Assembly: GCA_963576735.1 (NCBI GenBank) | Contig: OY755182.1 | Location: 3,720,001-3,784,000, forward strand | DNA: 64,000 nucleotides | Source of the DNA: Bedellia somnulentella | Taxonomy: Eukaryota > Arthropoda > Insecta > Lepidoptera > Bedelliidae | Direction of reading: 5' to 3' | Part shown: positions 40,428-51,779 of the stretch, piece by piece | How the letters are laid out: the number at the start of each line of letters is the position of its first letter | Numbering within the stretch: the first letter of the stretch is position 1 | Notes under the pieces: generated by a model | The model's input: only the letters and a program-made list of their open reading frames with translations | Database searches by the model: none | What the model was told of the DNA's origin: nothing | Translations under genes and position numbers: made by a program

Positions 40428-43400
40428 CTATTCAATAGGTAGCGGACACAGTTTAACCACTGGCCGCTTAAAAAATTTGTTATTCATTTTGAGCGTAACC
40501 ACACGGGTGACGTTGTCAGTCCCGGGATGGAGCGCGTGCACGCGAGCCAGCTTCCACTGCAGCGGCGGCAGGTGGTCGTCGCGTACAATAACAACAGTGC
40601 CTTCACTAATAGAAGGGCCTCGGTCTTGAAGCCACTTTTGACTTTGTTGAATTTCGTGAAGATATTCCCTACTCCATCGCCTCCAGAAATGTTGGACGGA
40701 TTGCTGAACCCATCGCCAACGCGTAAGTCTGTTAGGATTAACGTCTAGCAAGGAAACGTCGGGTAGGGCCGTAAGCGGTTCACCTATCAAGAAATGAGAG
40801 GGTGTGAGGGGAAGCGGATCTGAAGCTGACGAACTCATCACGGACAGCGGACGCGAATTAAGAACCGCTTCGATTTGACACAGAAGTGTGTGCATTTCAT
40901 CGTACGTTTGGGTACGAGTTCCAAGTACTCTACGTAAGTGGTGCTTAAAACTTTTCACCCCAGCTTCAAAAAGACCCCCGAAATGGCTTGCATGGCTTGG
41001 TTGGAAATGCCAAGTTATACACTGTTGAAGAGTTTCCTTTTGTAAATTTCTTTGAACTGAATCATTACCTAAAAAGGCATAAAGCTCTTTCAAGTATTTG
41101 TCACAACCCACAAAGTTTGTACCACAGTCGGAAAATATATCGGTACATAATCCACGACGGGAAGTGAAACGTCGTAACGCAGCAAGAAAACCTTCAGTGG
41201 AAAGCTCGGAAACGATTTCGAGATGAATAGCTTTGACACTCATGCAAACAAATACTGAAACGTAACATTTTATAACTTTGGCATTACGCACCTTATTGGC
41301 GCGAACAAAGAAAGGGCCGGCATAATCTACAGCGGTTTTAATAAATGGTCGCGCAGGCCGCAGACGCGTAGCGGGGAGAGGTCCCATGCGCGGTTGCACT
41401 GGTGTCGGACGCGCGCTGAAGCAACGAACGCAGCGATGTATACGTTGCCGCACGATATCGCGACACGAGATTATCCAGTACTTTTGCGAGAGCAGGTACT
41501 GAACGGTCTGAGGTCCGGCATGTAGATAACACACATGAGCATCATCTATGATTAGGTTAGTTAATGTATGTTTCTTCGGTAAAATCATTTGATGTTTACT
41601 ATCATAAGATAAGAGTGACTTATGAATCCTACCACCGACTCGTAACAAACCGTCACTATGAAGAAATGGTGTAATACGCCTTAATGATTGAGAAGGCAAA
41701 TTACCTTTTGAAATCTTATTTATATCTTCGGTAAAAACCGATTGTTGCACTAAAAGAACGAATTTTTTCAAGGATTCATTATATTCTGGAACCGTTATAT
41801 AATCTGAGTGGTGGTTAGTTAAATGTTTGCATTTTTTGTAGAAACGAATTAGCCAAGCGGTGATTTGTACTAATTTACCTAGCGAAGAATAACGCTGTAT
41901 AATCTCAATATCTGTATTAATCGTCGTAGACGCGTTTGATGAAACAATACGCTTCTCTTCATTGGTATCAAATTGTTCATTGAAAGACGGCCATGCATGA
42001 GAAGGTCGTTGTAACCAAGCTGGGCCGTGATACCACAGGGGGTGTGCGCGTAGCGCGTGGGGCAATGCACCGCGCGAGGCCACGTCCGCGGGGTTGTCAG
42101 CAGAACGGACATGGCGCCAACGAGATGCGGGCACAACAGACAAGATATCACTGGTGCGGTTGGAGACGAAGGTCTTCCAAGTATGAGGTGGTTGGTGTAA
42201 CCAAGCTAGCACGATCGACGCATCAGACCATGCATACACGTTATCCATATCGACCCGATTGCCGTAGATTGAAAGAACTTTGTCTATTAATTTTGATAAT
42301 AATAAGGCAGCCATTAATTCGAGGCGGGGTATTGTTAGACGAACCCGTAAAGGGGCCACACGAGTTTTAGCTATAACGAGGTAAGTACGAATTTCTCCGT
42401 CACTACTTGTTAAGCGAAGATAAACACAACCGGCATACGCGGTTTCACTCGCGTCAGCAAATCCATGCACCTGTATGGTACAAGTATTACCTAAAATGTG
42501 ACGCGGAAAAGAAATACCTTTTATTATAGGTAGATCTTGAATAAAAAGTCTCCATGAATTAATAATATCAATAGGTGGGGTTTCGTCCCAACCAATATTA
42601 GCTACCCATAGCAATTGAATTAAATGTTTTGCGTATAAGGTCAGAGGGGACAAAAATCCTAGCGGATCGTAAATCCTAGCTATTTCAGAAAGGATTGCCC
42701 GTTTAGTGCATTTTTCAGAATTGACCTGAACATTAAACTTAAAACAATCAGTTTGCGGATCCCAATGTAACCCTAGGACTTTAGTGTGTGTATCCTTCTC
42801 AAGGTGTGCAACGGAGACGGTTTCCTGCTGCCCACCATGAGGAGATGACGACTCAACCGCGGCAAGTATCGCCGGCGAGTTGCTGTGCCACTTTCTTAAT
42901 TCAAACCCAGCCGAAGAGCAAATACCAATAAGCTCACGCTGTAACGCTAGGGCATCGGACTCGGAATTGGCCCCCGCAACCACGTCATCTACAAATATAG
43001 ATTCCAAGAGTACAGGTGCAGCCAACGAGAACCGGTGACCTTCATCATGAGCTAACTGTTGAATAGTACGCAGAGCGAGGAACGGGGACGAGCTAACTCC
43101 GAAGGTGACTGTACGAAGACGAAAATCCTGCACAGGTTCCGCAGGTGAACTCCGCCAGAGGATACGTTGGTAATACAGATGATCTTTACACATACCTATA
43201 TTTCTATACATTTGTTTACAATCTGATGTGAACCCTATGAGATGAATACGAAACTTAAGAAGGATATCCACAATGTCGGGATGAAGCTTGGGTCCAGTGA
43301 GTAGCACTTGATTCAGGGATACTCCGTTGGATGATTTACACCCTGCATCAAATACTACGCGGGTACGTGTGGTCTCACTGGACTCTTTAACCACGCAGTG

Positions 43401-45716
43401 GTGCGGAATATAATAGTGGGCGCCCAGGGCGGCATCACTAGTCACGGGCTCCATGTGGTTTAAATCTAAATATTCTTGGATACACGCGTGGTAGTCACGT
43501 TTGAGGGTTGGATTATGTTCGAGTCTATACTCGAGCTTATGAAGTCTCGCGAGGGCTATCTGCCGCGACTCGCCGAGTGGCGGAGCATCGGGTTTAAACG
43601 GAAGAGAAACGACGTAGCGGCCGGTACTACCATCGCGAGTATGCGTCCTTTGAAAAAGGGATTCACATAACTCTTCATCAGGAGTGTAACTCCGTTTCTC
43701 AGGAAGGGACTCCAGCTCCCAGAACCTTTGCAAATTGTCATTGTCGAATGAGCTAAAACACACATGGGGTGGAGTCGAAACCACGGGATCTAAGTTTAAT
43801 TTACCCAATAATAAATAACCGAATACACTGTTTACAGCGATCGGAGAACCAGGCAAACCGGAAACGATATTACCTAATAACACATGGGATAGTATATCCG
43901 CACCTAACAACATTTCCACGGGTTGTGGAGTACGAAAATCGGGGTCAGCTAAGGTCAAATTGGTTAAATGTGTCCACCCTTTCTGGGGAAGTGGTACGCT
44001 CGGCATGTGAGACATCAACTTTGGTAGAATTAAAGCTTCTACTTGAATAATAGGGTTTTGTTTACCCTTGGGTTTGACTAAACACGAAATTACACCCTTT
44101 GGTTTAACTGGTTCGCTATCACCAATACCATATACTGGAATGTTTATTTTCTTACGATTTAAACCTAACCTTTGCGCGCACGACTCAGTTATAAAGGAAG
44201 CCTGGCTTCCCGAATCCACAACACACCTAACGGTCGATAGTATAGATGAGCCAACACATACATCGATGAGCGCGGTCGATATTAGCACCCTGCTAGTTCG
44301 CATAGAAGGAGCATTGGAATTCGAAGCGCAATTATTATGAACAGAATTCGACTCGGACTGAGTTGGTGGTACTGGGTCTACCTTGGCAGGGGGGAGGGTG
44401 ATAACAGCGGAGTCACTGACTACCGGCGAGGGTTGATTAGAAAAATGAATTAAACTGTGATGCCTTTTGTGACACGAGCGACACACATAACTCGATTTGC
44501 AATTGATAACATTGTGACCTACATTTAAACAATTATAACAAATATTTTTATTTTGAATTAAATTGTACCTCGCGTGAGGTGTAAGATTTAAAAACTTTGA
44601 ACATTTTGTCAACGAATGTTGAGCTTCACAGCATATACAAGTTTGCTTCTTAATTACGTTGTAACTACGTTGATTTTCGTCTGTTTGACGAGTAGGAAGG
44701 CCGACATTGTTTGCAGCTAATGCATTGAATGATCGCTGCTGCGTGATAGTGCGGCTTGATAGCGAACTACCCACTTTTGTATTTTGTTGTGAAATGGACT
44801 GCCCACCAACGGAAATGTTTATGATTTCGTCAGCGGAAATTTCTTTTTCAAGAAATGTGATCAATGTGTTTACATCGGGAATAGAAGATGGTTTCACTAG
44901 CGATCTTTCAAAACACTTCCTAGTACTAACTGGAATTTTACGTAGTAAAATGTTTGAAAGTATGAAATTCCATTGGCCCACGGGAAACTGCATAGCTTCA
45001 AGTGCCTTAATATTTTCTTGGTAGACGTTAAGTAGCCGACGCAGGCTATGAACCGATTTATCACTGCAATTTTCGATGTCGAGAATTCGATCGAGATGTT
45101 TTGACGCGATGACTCGCTTATTTTCATAACGAGAAATTAATATTTCTAAAGCGATGGCGTAATTATCTTCGGAAATCGGCAAGGATTTTATAAGATTAAA
45201 AGGTTCGTTCTTTACAGTAAGTATTAAGTACCTAAGCTTCTCGGCATCCGTATAGGCACTGTTGCTATGCACTAACGACTTAAATAAATCAATGTATGAT
45301 GGCCAATCCGTAGGATCGCCACTAAACGAGGGCAATGGTAAAGTAGGCAAAGTTTTACTGTGATGACACTGCTGAGGAGCCTCAGACGATGAAAGAAAAA
45401 TACGACTTGAGCGACGGACACGTTCCTCCTTTTGCTTAAGGTCGTTAAGATGAGCTAAGATGCCATAATACAAATCGTTAAATTCATTCCGAATAGTTAT
45501 TTGTTCATCTTTATCAAAGCACTTATGTTTAAACAATATTTTTTCTATTTTACACTGGACTTTCGTAAACTTTCTCTGATGAGCTGAAATGTCTATAGTT
45601 CGCGAACGAAATTGCTGCTCATCGGTAGTTGCAAACTGTAATGTACGCCTAAGTTCTTCGAGAATCAAGTCCCTTTCGAATATGTCTTGTTCACAAACAT
45701 GATCGTTCTCGGCCAT
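40428..45716 (-). CDS. BEL/Pao Gag-Pol polyprotein
   Basis: The polyprotein has 1762 residues from the ATG at 45716; the open frame extends upstream to 45839 without an earlier ATG. In order there are a Gag region, Cys/His knuckles including CYNCLNVGHNVINC (~residue 390) and the aspartic protease DSGSQASF (~500). The reverse transcriptase has TSDCKQMYRNI and the catalytic FVDD (~908). RNase H follows (HGFADASETAYAG, PRLELMAA, AWSDAS). The integrase has an HHCC finger (HVCYLHAG to CVRCF) and D,D,E at about 1463, 1525 and 1582 (VDYAG, FSDCGTNF, FEAGVKS). The end, LPPLQWKLARV, is characteristic of BEL/Pao. No stop or frameshift is present, so the copy may be active. No envelope gene is seen. Confidence 0.95.
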   Translation of the reverse strand: MAENDHVCEQDIFERDLILEELRRTLQFATTDEQQFRSRTIDISAHQRKFTKVQCKIEKILFKHKCFDKDEQITIRNEFNDLYYGILAHLNDLKQKEERVRRSSRIFLSSSEAPQQCHHSKTLPTLPLPSFSGDPTDWPSYIDLFKSLVHSNSAYTDAEKLRYLILTVKNEPFNLIKSLPISEDNYAIALEILISRYENKRVIASKHLDRILDIENCSDKSVHSLRRLLNVYQENIKALEAMQFPVGQWNFILSNILLRKIPVSTRKCFERSLVKPSSIPDVNTLITFLEKEISADEIINISVGGQSISQQNTKVGSSLSSRTITQQRSFNALAANNVGLPTRQTDENQRSYNVIKKQTCICCEAQHSLTKCSKFLNLTPHARYNLIQNKNICYNCLNVGHNVINCKSSYVCRSCHKRHHSLIHFSNQPSPVVSDSAVITLPPAKVDPVPPTQSESNSVHNNCASNSNAPSMRTSRVLISTALIDVCVGSSILSTVRCVVDSGSQASFITESCAQRLGLNRKKINIPVYGIGDSEPVKPKGVISCLVKPKGKQNPIIQVEALILPKLMSHMPSVPLPQKGWTHLTNLTLADPDFRTPQPVEMLLGADILSHVLLGNIVSGLPGSPIAVNSVFGYLLLGKLNLDPVVSTPPHVCFSSFDNDNLQRFWELESLPEKRSYTPDEELCESLFQRTHTRDGSTGRYVVSLPFKPDAPPLGESRQIALARLHKLEYRLEHNPTLKRDYHACIQEYLDLNHMEPVTSDAALGAHYYIPHHCVVKESSETTRTRVVFDAGCKSSNGVSLNQVLLTGPKLHPDIVDILLKFRIHLIGFTSDCKQMYRNIGMCKDHLYYQRILWRSSPAEPVQDFRLRTVTFGVSSSPFLALRTIQQLAHDEGHRFSLAAPVLLESIFVDDVVAGANSESDALALQRELIGICSSAGFELRKWHSNSPAILAAVESSSPHGGQQETVSVAHLEKDTHTKVLGLHWDPQTDCFKFNVQVNSEKCTKRAILSEIARIYDPLGFLSPLTLYAKHLIQLLWVANIGWDETPPIDIINSWRLFIQDLPIIKGISFPRHILGNTCTIQVHGFADASETAYAGCVYLRLTSSDGEIRTYLVIAKTRVAPLRVRLTIPRLELMAALLLSKLIDKVLSIYGNRVDMDNVYAWSDASIVLAWLHQPPHTWKTFVSNRTSDILSVVPASRWRHVRSADNPADVASRGALPHALRAHPLWYHGPAWLQRPSHAWPSFNEQFDTNEEKRIVSSNASTTINTDIEIIQRYSSLGKLVQITAWLIRFYKKCKHLTNHHSDYITVPEYNESLKKFVLLVQQSVFTEDINKISKGNLPSQSLRRITPFLHSDGLLRVGGRIHKSLLSYDSKHQMILPKKHTLTNLIIDDAHVCYLHAGPQTVQYLLSQKYWIISCRDIVRQRIHRCVRCFSARPTPVQPRMGPLPATRLRPARPFIKTAVDYAGPFFVRANKVRNAKVIKCYVSVFVCMSVKAIHLEIVSELSTEGFLAALRRFTSRRGLCTDIFSDCGTNFVGCDKYLKELYAFLGNDSVQRNLQKETLQQCITWHFQPSHASHFGGLFEAGVKSFKHHLRRVLGTRTQTYDEMHTLLCQIEAVLNSRPLSVMSSSASDPLPLTPSHFLIGEPLTALPDVSLLDVNPNRLTRWRWVQQSVQHFWRRWSREYLHEIQQSQKWLQDRGPSISEGTVVIVRDDHLPPLQWKLARVHALHPGTDNVTRVVTLKMNNKFFKRPVVKLCPLPIE

Positions 45717-45848
45717 TTTGCGTAACAAAGATGGCGACTCAAACGATTGAAATGAATTTGAAATTACTAAGTACGTAGTACTGCACAACACAAGACAACA
45801 AAACAAAAGATGAAATCGGATCCGGTTCGATAGGATCAAAATAATTTA

Positions 45849-46298
45849 TGTAGCCGTGAGTGACTTATTTAAACTTTAAACACTTACCAGGCACGTGGCT
45901 GGCAGGGGTGGCGTTCGAACTCTCGAGAGTTTATTGATGAATCACAGCGCAGGCTTACACTTTTCACCATAGGTCCATAGATAAATGTGGTTCAGTCCTT
46001 TTTCATCCTTTGTTCGGGAAATAGACTTGATTCGGAATTTATTTGGTCACTTTTATACGAACGTGTGCACTCACATCGGCGTGTTGAGAAAGAGAGACTC
46101 GCGGAAACGGATGTAGTTGTAAGACGTCAGACGTCAATGTTGCCAGTTTCCCGCATCAACGAGGTAGTGTTAGAGAAAATAAGCCACATGAAATAAATCT
46201 ATTTCTAACGTGAATTAAAAAGTATGTAAAATATGTTTTGTTGTCTTGTGCACACCTAATAAAGAAAATTATAAACTAATTTGTTCCAGTACGGAACA
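45849..46298 (-). repeat. BEL/Pao 5' LTR
   Basis: 450 bp, nearly identical to the other LTR. It should hold the promoter for transcription leftward. The 55-codon-plus frame inside it is present in both LTRs and is not a gene. Confidence 0.95.
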
Positions 46299-46390
46299 GT
46301 ACACTTACACGGGACACAAATTCTTACTAATTGAAATAACATATAATGTACTGACTTACTAACTTTACTTTGATTTACTTATATTATTAT

Positions 46391-46562
46391 TATATAGTCA
46401 CGGCCGTAAATCCTAAAAGAGCTGAGTTGGGAAAATATTGCAAAAAAAAGAATGATTAAAGATCACCCAACAATCTTATAAAACCCCTTAACCCTAAGTT
46501 GCCTCATACCACACCCACAGGAAGAAATGGGTTAGTACTATTCAAAGCCAACAATACACAGA
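46391..46562 (-). repeat. SINE-like family A, old deleted copy
   Basis: It keeps tagtcacggccgtaaatcct and the head-side block with aggaagaaatggg. Much of the middle is lost. Confidence 0.55.
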
Positions 46563-47126
46563 AACATAGAGAAAAATATTTTCAAAATTTGCTCCTAAAT
46601 CTCTTCCATGTCCGGAGCACTAAATTGTATTCAAATGTATACCAAATATGAGATGAAACGTTATTTTTCGTAGAGAACGAACTGCGGACACGAAATATGA
46701 GCCGAAAGCCGTTGTATCTCAACAATAAATCATAGGATTGTATCCTGTACTCTCAATACAAGAATCGTCCGGGTTACTCCTGTCACCAAAACATATTTAA
46801 ATATATAAAAAAGTACATACATTTCTTTCAACTGAATGTTTCGTTTGTTATGGGGAAATCCAATTCGACATAATATGAGCAAGTCTTATAGGTAATTATA
46901 AAATCGCCTTAAAACACTTACCATTTTCCGGAAGAACCATGAAATGATGACTTAGGTTCACTGATTCCTACTAATAGAACAGTGTTATTAGTGCAAAGAT
47001 TTGCTTGATATATGGGGAATCGAGATTACCTCGTACATTGTGATTAACCCGCCCTCTTAGCACGAAGCACTACAACGGAATATATAAGACTTTTGAAATA
47101 AGCATTCTACAAAAGAGTCTATATAC
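46563..47126. other. Non-coding stretch
   Basis: No gene or repeat is supported. Confidence 0.4.
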
Positions 47127-47138
47127 GCACTCTTCTAT

Positions 47139-47392
47139 ATTGGATTGAATCACGCGTTACTTTGCGGAAATCCATAGCAATACTAATATTAATAAATTTC
47201 TTCGCTTAATTCCGCTAAATACCTGCAGTCTTCATGCACAGTGCATGTTGCATGAAGACTGCAGGTATTTAGCGGAATAAAGCGAAGAAATTTATTAATA
47301 TTAGCATTGGCACAGTGCATGTTGCATGAAGACTGCAGGTATTTAGCGGAATTAAGCGAAGAAATTTATTAATATTAGTATTGCACTCTTCT
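47139..47392. repeat. Foldback with duplicated arm, flanked by direct repeats
   Basis: A segment from about 47187 (caatactaatattaataaat) is followed by its reverse complement ending near 47315. A second direct copy of that arm, preceded by cacagtgcatgttgcatgaa, ends near 47392. The 12-bp GCACTCTTCTAT at 47127-47138 and 47393-47404 brackets the block. Confidence 0.75.
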
Positions 47393-47684
47393 ATTTATTA
47401 TACTAACATTTATGTTTCGCTACTATAAAAAATAAGTTTCTAGATAGTGTACATATTTTATCCCACAAACCTCATCATAGATACACTGTCCCAGTAACGT
47501 AAACTATTAACTGCCGCTTGAATTACATAACATTATCAATGTGGTTAGATCGGCTAACTGAGCGTGAACAGGCTTAACTGAATCAACCGCATTTAAGGTC
47601 AATTTAAGCTGAGTAAATCCATCAACAACCGTGACGATATTTTTGTGACTTTTGTACAGATTTCTGAGGGTTGCTGAAGCACTT

Positions 47685-47935
47685 ACATACATATGCATAC
47701 ATATACTCACGGCTATAAATCCCTTGAAGGGGTAGCCAGAGCTAGGGAATGAGACATTCCTCAGCCACCTTTGGAAGTTGCGTGGGGAAAAGATGGTGAA
47801 ATAAAGGTTGTTGGTGATGGGTATCCAACCGCATCGCCCAAAAATCCCTTAAAAGCCCCAATACCGTTAGTCGCCTCTTACGTACACCCATCGGAAGAAA
47901 TGGGGTAGTGCTATTCTAAGCCGACACTACACAGC
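47685..47935 (-). repeat. SINE-like family A, full length
   Basis: Well preserved; both ends are present. Confidence 0.85.
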
Positions 47936-47962
47936 AAGCACTTCTTACCCTAATAACCAAAC

Positions 47963-48150
47963 ATACATACTCTTACTATAAATACCTAAAAGGGTAGCCA
48001 GAGAACAGAAATACGCGGAATGGTAAAAATAAAAAAGTATTGTTAGTGGTGGGTCTATAGCCACCCGACGGACGCACCATCCACTGAAATTATTCTCAAT
48101 CCTTAGTTGCCTCTTACAGTACCAGAAGGAAAAAATGGATATGTACTAAT
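47963..48150 (-). repeat. SINE-like family A, degenerate
   Basis: It retains actataaatacc, gggtagccagag and gggtctatagcc. It is highly diverged. Confidence 0.6.
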
Positions 48151-48180
48151 TCTGTTTATTTTTACACAAAATATAATCTT

Positions 48181-48429
48181 GCCGTGTAGGATTAGAATAA
48201 CACTACCCCATTTCTACCCGTGGGTGATCGTAAGAGGCGACTAAGGGTATAGGGGGCTTTTTAAGTGATTTTTGGGCGATGTGGTTGGAGACCCGTCACC
48301 AAAAACATTTACTATAAGCATCTTTTCCCAATCAACTTCCAAAAGTGGCTGAGGTATTTTTCATTCCAAAGCTCTGGCTACCCCGTTAAGGGATTTATAG
48401 CCGTGAGTATATGTATGTATGTATGTATG
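48181..48429 (+). repeat. SINE-like family A
   Basis: Near full length with a long (GTAT)n tail. Confidence 0.85.
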
Positions 48430-48999
48430 AGACACCTAATATGATTACATTTCACTTAACATCTCAATCGAAAATATATACAATAACACATAGAAAAAAA
48501 ACTAAGAAAAAACACAAAACGAATAAACAAAATTTACCACTATCTTATATTAGTATCATTTCTTTCTATAATAACTTAAATAACTTTTAAACAAAGTCTC
48601 ACAACTGCAAGCCCACTTCAAAGTTTTCTTAGTAAAATATTTACTATTTCCTTTATTTTATTTATTTAGTTTAATGTGCTAACACATAAATCTCACGTGT
48701 AACAAAAACAAATTTTCTAGAAAGACGTTTAAAGAACAAGCCGCCTGCTCGTAAAGCCTCCAAGAGCAAATCGCTTGTAAAATATGTCCCAGACCAGTGA
48801 GAGCCTACGAGAATGTCTAACTTAGTGTAATAGTATGCGCCAACTTTCAACTACTTATTACTAGCTGTTAAACTATATGGATCTGCGAAACATATTTCAG
48901 AACTTTCCTCTTAGCTTTTTGTAGGTCAACTTTGAAAGGGTTCGATGTCGATACAGATAGAATATTACATCCATATGTTCTCGATGGGTTCTTTAAGTA
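48430..48999. other. Non-coding AT-rich stretch
   Basis: Nothing is supported here. Confidence 0.4.
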
Positions 49000-49010
49000 T
49001 TATTCTTGAC

Positions 49011-49278
49011 CATATTCTTTGCCGGGTAGTGTCGGCTTAGAATAGCACTACCCCGTTTCTACCGATGGGTGTACGTAAGAGGCGACTAACGGTATTAGGG
49101 AATTTAAGGGATTTTTGGGCGATGCGGCTGGAGACCCATCACCAACAACCTTTACTTTACCATCCTTTCCCCACAAAATTTTCCAAAAGTGGCTGAGCAA
49201 TTTCTAATTCCTTAGCTCTGGATATCCCTTATAGGGATTTATAGCCGTGAGTATATGTTATGTTATTGTATGTTATGT
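49011..49278 (+). repeat. SINE-like family A with target duplication
   Basis: The 11-bp TTATTCTTGAC at 49000-49010 and 49279-49289 flanks the copy exactly. Its tail is TATGT-type. Confidence 0.9.
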
Positions 49279-49288
49279 TTATTCTTGA

Positions 49289-49420
49289 CGACAGCCGTGG
49301 CCGAGTAGATAGGTGGCTAACTTCTCCGTCCGGACGTTGCGGGTTTGATCCCCGCTGAGAGCAAAATGTATGTGACGAGAATAAATTATTGTTTCTTAGT
49401 CCTGAGTCAAATACTTTCCT
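49289..49420 (+). repeat. tRNA-derived SINE (Ser/Leu-type head)
   Basis: The head gccgtggccgagtagatagg and B-box-like gcgggtttgatccccgc form a tRNA-like 5' part. The body continues to about 49420. A functional tRNA is unlikely because the acceptor ends do not pair. Confidence 0.6.
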
Positions 49421-49519
49421 AAAAACCTTGAAGTTTTGAGTAGTGATGTCTAAGCTCAGACATGTGACCTTAGAATTCTGTTTTACAAATTTTATTACTA
49501 AATAAATGGTATGATATTT

Positions 49520-49595
49520 TATGGCGGTAGCAGCAATGAGGCTAGATTGCTGAGCTCGAAGGTGATGGGTTCAATCCTTGCCGATGGTTAATTTT
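49520..49595 (+). repeat. tRNA-like scrap
   Basis: A B-box-like tgggttcaatccttg follows ggcggtagcagcaatgagg. It is a probable SINE-head remnant. Confidence 0.4.
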
Positions 49596-49603
49596 TAACT
49601 ATA

Positions 49604-49766
49604 AAAAACTTCAAATTAAAAACTAAACAGAATAATTAAATATTATTATTTTTTAGTTAAAAAAGAACCGCCTTCAAAAATCCAACTGAAAAGTATAAAA
49701 TAATTTTTATTTATTTTATTATGTACAACTATATTCAACTTCTTCTTTTTGAAGTCGGTGCCAAAC
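49604..49766 (-). repeat. Inverted-repeat arm L (uninterrupted)
   Basis: It is the reverse complement of the right arm at 50417-51589 once the Helitron is removed. It carries gaaccgccttcaaaaa and cttctttttgaagtcggtgc. A third diverged copy lies at 55740-55895. Confidence 0.75.
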
Positions 49767-50416
49767 CAATTTTCATGACAAAGAAGAACGAATATTAGTG
49801 GCCCGCCCAAGTTGAGTGAGTTCTCCAACCCATCAGCGTATATCATCCTTATAAACCTTCCTTTTTAATCAATTAATCAAAAAATTCGCATCAAAATTCA
49901 TTTCGTAGTTTTACAGATTAAAGTATACATAAGGATGTCCCTATATCCCAGACATGGATAGAGAAAGCGACTTTGTTTTATACTATGTAGTGATTTAGAT
50001 TCTCGATCGTCTTTTTACAAAGTGTTAGAAGTATTGGTTGTGCCAACTCGGTGCATGCATGTCTCTGTCGAATTGTTAATTCCGTTAGTTTGGAATCTGA
50101 TAATCTTACATAACTTAACCTAACGTTAGTTTACTATCTCGCTATCTATCTAAAATTATAATTTACTAGTATTTACAGTTTTACGGTGACATGTATATTA
50201 TGATAATTTCTCTGCGGAGTGCGACGCATGCACACCAGGCTAAGCACCGCTCACTGTCCCCCAATTCCATCCTTTATAAAGCGACGTTGTTGCGAGCGGA
50301 TGAAATTTCTTGATTTTTGAGCGCGATTGTGTTACCTACTGTTGTTGAGGCACTATCGATTGATTTATTATTCGTATGGTTTTCTCTATGTAGCAATTTT
50401 CATTTTGGATTTGTCT

Positions 50417-50600
50417 GTTTGGCACCGACTTCAAAAAGAAGAAGTTGAATATAGTTGTCTATACTTATAATAAATCTGTGGAGAGGTCAATTCTGTACAT
50501 GAAATATATTTTCAAAATAACCATCAGGTGGTAATTAGGGATCGATAATGATGCCAAAAATGCAATCAGTAAATTTTTTGTCTGTCTGTCTGTCTGTCTT

Positions 50601-50650
<50 letters not shown>

Positions 50651-51589
50651 GGTTTGTATGTTCCTTATGGAAACAAAAACTACTCGACGGATTTTAACGA
50701 AACTTGGTACAATTATTCTTCATACACTTGCGCAGGTTTTTGTATACTTTCTAGCTGAGTATTAAAGGGGAATTTTGGGAAATTTTGGGAAAACGGGAGA
50801 AGTTACTCCATTTTTTAAGCTTCCGTCGCGTGTGCTGCCTCAATGGTTAAACCTACATAGAAATCATGTGTGACGGAAATATTTTTCATAAAATTATCTA
50901 AAAAAAATTCCTCAGCAGTTTATGTCTATCTTTTACGGTTGACTCACAATAACACGTGTAATTCCTGATAGCTTAGCAGTTCGGATCATTCTGATTATAT
51001 TTGTTTACTCTTACGTTTGTAAAGTCTCACTCATCCCAAATTTAAAAAAGGTAACATTATTACCTATTCAATAAAAAAAGAATCATAGAAATCGGTAGAC
51101 AAACACCGAAATTATACATAAAATAAGCCATCGCACCCGTGATCAAAACCAAATCTTTACTAATTTACATATAACATACTAGATGGCGCCAGTAGTTGCA
51201 TCCTACATCACGTAATGATTTATTTTTTAGACTGTTATAAATACTTCATAGCGTTTTATTTCAAAATTTGCTATTAAACGGAAATACTGAACCGTTCATC
51301 AAAGCGCATTTAAAATCACCAAACTACACTGTTTAGGGAGAGCTATAAATTTAATAAATTGAAAACATTGCGCTGAATTTTACAATGCTTGAGCAGTGAC
51401 TGAAGAAAGAAACCTCAGATATTTAAAAAAACAACGCTACCCGTGCGAAGCTGGGACGATCCACTAGTACATAATAAAATAAATAAAAATTATTTTATAC
51501 TTTTCAGTTGGATTTTTGAAGGCGGTTCTTTTTTAACTAAAAAATAATAATATTTAATTATTATGTTTAGTTTTTAATTTGAAGTTTTT
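50417..51589 (+). repeat. Inverted-repeat arm R, split by a Helitron
   Basis: The right arm at 50417-50457 continues at 51468-51589. Together with 49604-49766 it bounds a 650-bp interior (49767-50416) with no recognisable gene, so the whole may be a larger non-autonomous element. Confidence 0.75.
50458..51467 (+). mobile_element. Helitron-like non-autonomous element, copy 1
   Basis: It runs from TCTATACTTATAATAAATCT to GATCCACTAG with no target duplication. Comparison with arm L gives the empty site gttg^taca exactly. It contains (GTCT)n at about 50580-50650 and no coding sequence. Confidence 0.75.
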
Positions 51590-51779
51590 GTTTTTCTTTT
51601 TTATTTTATACTTTTTAGTGATAAGTTCTTAAATCACTCTGAGTTTTTTTAGTGAATTAGTGATAGTTTTTTAGAGATAAGTTTTACTGTCCGTTTATTT
51701 TATAGTTTTATTAACAGGTAGTTATAATATTTGTTATAATGACTTTAGCTTACTTGTTACTATTTTGTTTACCTGCGGG

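Larger units (their letters stand above)
39884..46298 (-). mobile_element. BEL/Pao LTR retrotransposon, full length
   Basis: Two 450-bp LTRs (39884-40333 and 45849-46298), beginning TG and ending CA, enclose one long intact ORF on the minus strand. The 5-bp target duplication GTACA lies at 39879-39883 and 46299-46303. I count two LTR differences (39892 c versus t; near 40029 t versus c). A purine-rich tract AAGGTGAGCGGG adjoins the 3' LTR. The primer-binding site is not obvious. Confidence 0.95.

Noticed and set aside
41993..42370. Open frames antisense to the BEL/Pao polyprotein (also at 43476, 43769, 44068 and 44707)
   Set aside because: They are shadow frames of a long, GC-moderate coding sequence and show no motifs of their own.
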